Shown here piece by piece: positions 60,162-64,000 of a stretch of 64,000 nucleotides of DNA. Made by a program: the position numbers and the translations under genes. A model generated the notes under the pieces. It saw nothing but the letters and a program-made list of their open reading frames with translations, was not told the origin of the DNA and searched no databases. How positions within the stretch are numbered: the first letter of the stretch is position 1; each line of letters opens with the position of its first letter. The stretch is from Vesta saturnalis (Eukaryota > Arthropoda > Insecta > Coleoptera > Lampyridae). The stretch lies in assembly GCA_036346205.1 (NCBI GenBank), contig JARFJB010002087.1, positions 2,621,001 through 2,685,000 on the forward strand, written 5' to 3'.

Positions 60162-61383
60162 GATATATACTCTGTGACACAAAAAATACAACATCAAGAT
60201 GGCGTTGGAATTTTTGAACCAAACTTGGCAGAAATGATTAACTAGTCAAATGTAGTAATTGAATAAACTTTCAAAGAAATTGAGCAAAAGATAAAGGCAT
60301 TTTTTATTAATAACATGTTGGACCACCCTTATTAGTTTCACACTCCCGTACCTTTCTTGGCATGGATTCCAACAGATGGTCGATTTCTTCATGAGGTATT
60401 GCATCCCAGGCAATGTGTAATTCATACCGGAGAGCTTCTAGTGTCTGTGGAGGATTGGCTAATTGCTTGAGTCTTCTACCCATCATGTCCCACATATGTT
60501 CGATGGGCGAAAGGTCGGTAGATCTGGGTGTCCACGGCAAGATATTGACGTTAGCCTCTTCGAAGCGCTCCATAGAATGCTTTGCAATGTGGGGACGGGC
60601 ATTATCCTGTTGGAAAATCGGGTCCTCCAGCTCCTGGAGGAATGGAAGGATATGGGGTTCTACCACTTCATCAACATATCGGTGGGCATTCATATTACCT
60701 CGGATGAATACCAATTGAGACTTGCGGAAGCACAAGATGTGGACGATAGGAATGCAATCCAAAAGCTCTTAATTCGATGGTACACTGTACGAAGGGTTAC
60801 AGGACGTCCTTCTTCTCCAAACCATTGATCGGCTATTGAGCTTGTACTCGAGAATCGGTATCTTAATGCCATTAATTGGAGATGGTGGTCCTGGACCACA
60901 TTTGTCTGTCTTGGCCGTCCACTTCCTCTTCTATGACGTTCTTGACCTTCTCTAGACCATGCCTGATAAAACCGTACTACAGAGCATTGATTACGGTTAA
61001 GACGATTGGCAATTTCTCTGAATGAAAAACCACCTGCACGTAAGCCATTAATGCGACCTCTGTGGAATTCACTCAGTTGTCGACAATTTTCACGTTGCCG
61101 CACTCTAGGCATAATCGCAGCCTCAAAATGCAAAGAAGAACGAAATAGCAAAAGAAATGCAACCAAAAACAATACCGAAATCGACTTAATCTCTCGAGAA
61201 ATTCACCCGATAATTTCGATTATTACAAGTAAAACGTCAAATTTTCCATGGCTACTGGGTTATTTTGAATGAAATTTTAATCAATTACTACATTTTACTA
61301 GTTAAACATTTCTGCCCAGTTTGGTCCAAAAATTCCAACGCCATCTTGGTGTTGCATTTTTTATGTCGCAGAGTATATATCAC
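60162..61383 (-). mobile_element. Tc1-like element, internally deleted
   Basis: Inverted ends of about 60 bases: GATATATACTCTGTGACAC at the left and GTCGCAGAGTATATATC at the right, both continuing to a shared GATGGCGTTGGAATTTTTG. A transposase with a central deletion lies between them. Confidence 0.9.
60307..61112 (-). pseudogene. Tc1 transposase (DD34E type) lacking the first catalytic Asp region
   Basis: The N-terminal frame starts at MPRVRQRENCRQLSEFHRGR (61112) and contains two HTH segments (GGFSFREIANRLNRNQCSVV and later SSIADQWFGEEGRPVTLRTV) separated by GRPRQT, a typical Tc1 linker. The frame then jumps to the C-terminal half at 60762-60307, with GNMNAHRYVDEVVEPHILPF, IFQQDNARPHIAKHSMERF (second Asp) and DLSPIEHMWDMMGRRL (catalytic Glu, 34 residues after the Asp), ending NKGGPTCY. 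About 100 residues around the first Asp are missing. The DNA-binding half looks intact, so it could at most bind ends. Confidence 0.9.
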
Positions 61384-61479
61384 CAACTCTGTAGTTTTTC
61401 GTTGCAGTCTCTTTTCGAGAATTTTCCACTCGTATGGAAATCTTAGCTTGTAGCGAATTTTTGGTCTAATCTGTACTCA

Positions 61480-63260
61480 ATAGCACAAATATTATTACCC
61501 GTAGAATAACCTGCTTTGAAACCTGGACGAACCGAAGTAGAATATTTCAACTTCGAGCAGACTTTAAAAAATCCATGGGTCCTGACACTAAATATTTTTG
61601 AGTAACGATAATGTTTCTTCTCTTTGACAGCTCTAATAATGCATCTGAGAGAATGGAGATACTATTCTGTTATGAGCAGCCATTGCTGTACAGAACGATT
61701 TCTTCACCAGGATTTAAGTAAATTTTCTCATACATAAAGTGGTACAAAATTGATGCAAATTCATTAGCAGGACGCCACCTTCTGCCTCATGCTTCATAAA
61801 ACAATAACCGTCTTTTGTACAACAATTAAAAATAGTAAAATTATGAACCACTAGTTTCTTTTTGTAATAAATGATAGAAGCCTTTAACATTAGACAGAGT
61901 AATGTGGATTACAGAGCCATGGTATTCGTCGATCCGCTTATCATCTTCTTTTTCCTTAAGGGCTTAATTTTTTCTGGTAATGTGTTCATTATATTGATTT
62001 TCTGGAATATTGCCTGCCTTGAAACTAACACACAAATCGCAATGATATTTTTTCTGACGAAAGAGGCTTAGTTGTTGTCATTGAAGGCACCGTCGAAAGT
62101 TTTCATAGATAGTATTATTCATTTTGCAGTTTTGAAAATATTCTAGATATAAGGACTACTTAGGATTCCAAATAGGCATCGAATATTGTTTTCCAGAACA
62201 CGGTAATAGTGGGACTCCATCTTTGGCAATTGGTCAAAAAACTTTTCCAAATAACGTTTCTCGTTTTCAAATCTTGAGCTTTTGCTATTGCCTTCTTTGA
62301 TGTAAACAGGCGATGTATCTGTGTCAAAAGTTTTTGCCCAATTCTGTAAACTACAACTACCGATGCACAATGTATTTTTTTGCATACCGTTACACCGATA
62401 CCATTTTTTTCAAGTAAGAAACAAAAATATTAGAACTGCGTGATACCTCATTGACCTGATTTTTTTTGTCTTTGCGAGGAAGGGTTTCTACAAGACTTGC
62501 AACATATACTTACCTCTGTTACCAATTCATTTTGAGCCAAAATTTCTTAAATGTAGGTATTATGTCTGTCTTCCTCAGTGAAAATTTCACATTTAATGTT
62601 TGTATCTCGTGTACTCTGTTTACAATTACACCTAGTTTTTATTTCACAAGTCTGTCGGTCTTTGTTTGCAACCCATTTTCCGTTTTCATCTCTAAACATT
62701 CCTTTAAAAGCATTCTCTTTGAGATTTATTGATATTTGTTGCCCAGGTAGTTGCATTTGGTTTTCCTTTTTTCCCTCTCCCTCTACCAGGATTTCGCCTA
62801 AATCAAAATTTACACTCTTCTCTAGAACTGTCTCTTCATTTTGATTTTCTTCTTGTCGATCTATATTTTGCTATGATTCTTGATGTACACTAGTTTCATT
62901 TTCAAATTGTTCTATGGCAGTTGGCTCGTCGGTACTTTCTAAATGGTTCGCTATTTTTGTTACAAAGTTCTACAAATATTTCTGTTCTTTCGATATTATG
63001 ATTGACACCAACGGTACCATCAGAGAACAAAACATTGCCTGTATTATCTTGATTTGACACTTCACAATCCACTTCTTGTGAAGTTTCATTGTATGGTTCA
63101 CCAAAGTTGAAATAAGTATATGATTCTATAGTGGTATTGTCATCTACATTCTGCATTGTTCTCTAAATTTAGAGGAATTGGCATATTATCCAGTTCATTT
63201 TTTAATTCATGCAATGCCACTACTTCATGAGTTTTCCGCTGGTTGGAAGTTGAAACCAGT
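61480..63260 (-). pseudogene. Degenerate multicopy insect ORF, DDE-like
   Basis: From 63260 down: EVVALHELKNELDNMPIPLN, an acidic segment (63156-62905), then NGKWVANKDRQTCEIKTRCN with clustered Cys (62690-62560), EKRYLEKFFDQLPKMESHYY (62250), KKYHCDLCVSFKAGNIPENQ (62040), SVIHITLSNVKGFYHLLQ (61915), ILYHFMYEKIYLNPGEEIVL with YSNGCS (61700) and RRNIIVTQKYLVSGPMDF (61590). This order matches a family of uncharacterised proteins that recur in many insect genomes. The S-D-G-C-x-x-Q-N type motif and preceding beta strand suggest an RNase-H-like DDE fold; here the Asp reads Asn. Several stops and frameshifts are present. I do not know a named superfamily for it. Confidence 0.6.
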
Positions 63261-64000
63261 CGGACTTCATTACAATTCTTTACATTGTCCAAAAGCCAAG
63301 GAAACTAGATACTGTGCTCTAGAGGCAAAATTAATCTATAACAAAAGGATCAGTTTGTATAAGAAATACTCAAGTCAACTCGGTGATCTAAAAATTGTCT
63401 TTTTCTCATAATTTCATTTTGTTTATTTATCAATATAACAAGAATAAAAAGTTCCAACTCTTGAAAGGTTGCAACATGTCAGACCATACCTAAGTCTAGG
63501 AATAATAGATGATAGAACACAAAATTAAATAATCCAATTTTACGGGCAGTGTGAAAATGTACGAATAACGTGAAAATACATAATTCTTCTCGTGTTCTTT
63601 GTACAGTTTTCTTTTGGTTACCAGTAATCTTTAACGTTGTATGGTTATACCACGCATTACACATGACAGACGTAGATGCTTTTGAATTTGAAATAGGATA
63701 GTGGCGACAGAGGAGGTACTGAAAAAGAATCAGGCAAAAACTGCAAAGTCCCAAAAAAGGCTTAGGAGGCTTTGATAGTAAGCAATCAGATTTGGCACGT
63801 TTTTACTTACGGCTGCCGCGAGAGTAGACATCATGGTGGGAAGGAGGAGCACGGTTGATGCTGTAACACGCACCTGTGGCTGCGGAATTTTGGCCCACAA
63901 AGTCTCAATATGTTTATATGTCAAATATGTAGTAGTTAGTTGCTCTTATTCTATCGCGAGTAAAATTACGGTATCTTTGTGTAAAAGGAATTAATTCAAT
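63261..64000. other. No recognisable gene
   Basis: Minus-strand open frames at 63479-63754 and 63730-63924 have no domain that I recognise. Confidence 0.35.

Noticed and set aside
60413..60828. Plus-strand open frames over the Tc1 element
   Set aside because: They are antisense shadows of the well-supported minus-strand transposase.

Overview
This is an AT-rich animal, almost certainly insect, genomic window. Bacterial-style gene packing is absent, there are canonical GT-AG introns, and the DNA is filled with insect-type mobile elements, foldback repeats and very long microsatellites. The order of insect cannot be decided from what I can see. Only two stretches look like host genes: a short 3'-terminal coding exon on the minus strand (4222-4389, product not recognised) and a first coding exon on the plus strand (35841-35987) with a signal peptide and the start of a laminin gamma type N-terminal domain. 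If the second is right, everything from 35988 to the window end lies in its first intron.

Layout. 1-1557: decayed hAT transposase. 1743-5805: transposase relics of one IS630-Tc1-mariner (ITm) group, a Penelope-like fragment and the host terminal exon. 6020-9288: an ITm element with exceptionally long terminal inverted repeats. 10947-12285: tyrosine-recombinase (Crypton-like) relic. 13130-17611: an ITm element with its own intron, the C-terminus of a second transposase type, and another ITm copy. 18112-18825: foldback MITE. 19133-20395: compound GT-rich tandem array with a 432-bp higher-order period. 20394-22441 and 25834-27817: two direct copies of a repeat carrying a promoter-like block and a transposase relic, separated by broken capsid-like ORFs on the minus strand. 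28185-31395: further repeat copies, a CA array and a LINE reverse-transcriptase relic. 33385-33896: purine-only tract. 36778-46115: MITEs, a 1.7-kb microsatellite complex, a possible Helitron end and a deleted ITm element. 46935-51998: SINE-like segment, degenerate minisatellite, two more ITm elements and a 175-bp tandem array. 52240-54240: Penelope-like element with reverse transcriptase and GIY-YIG domains. 55217-57655: pogo/Tigger-like element. 59715-61382: MITE and internally deleted Tc1 element. 61480-63250: degenerate member of a multicopy insect family that looks DDE-like.

The repeated theme is one ITm group (N-terminal DUF4817-type helix-turn-helix plus a DDE domain with 41 residues between the second and third Asp where countable): I find ten separate relics. 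No element appears intact; nearly all have stops, frameshifts or lost catalytic residues, so the region is old heterochromatin-like or large-intron DNA rather than a working gene cluster. Family names come from recognising residues by eye; no database search was run.
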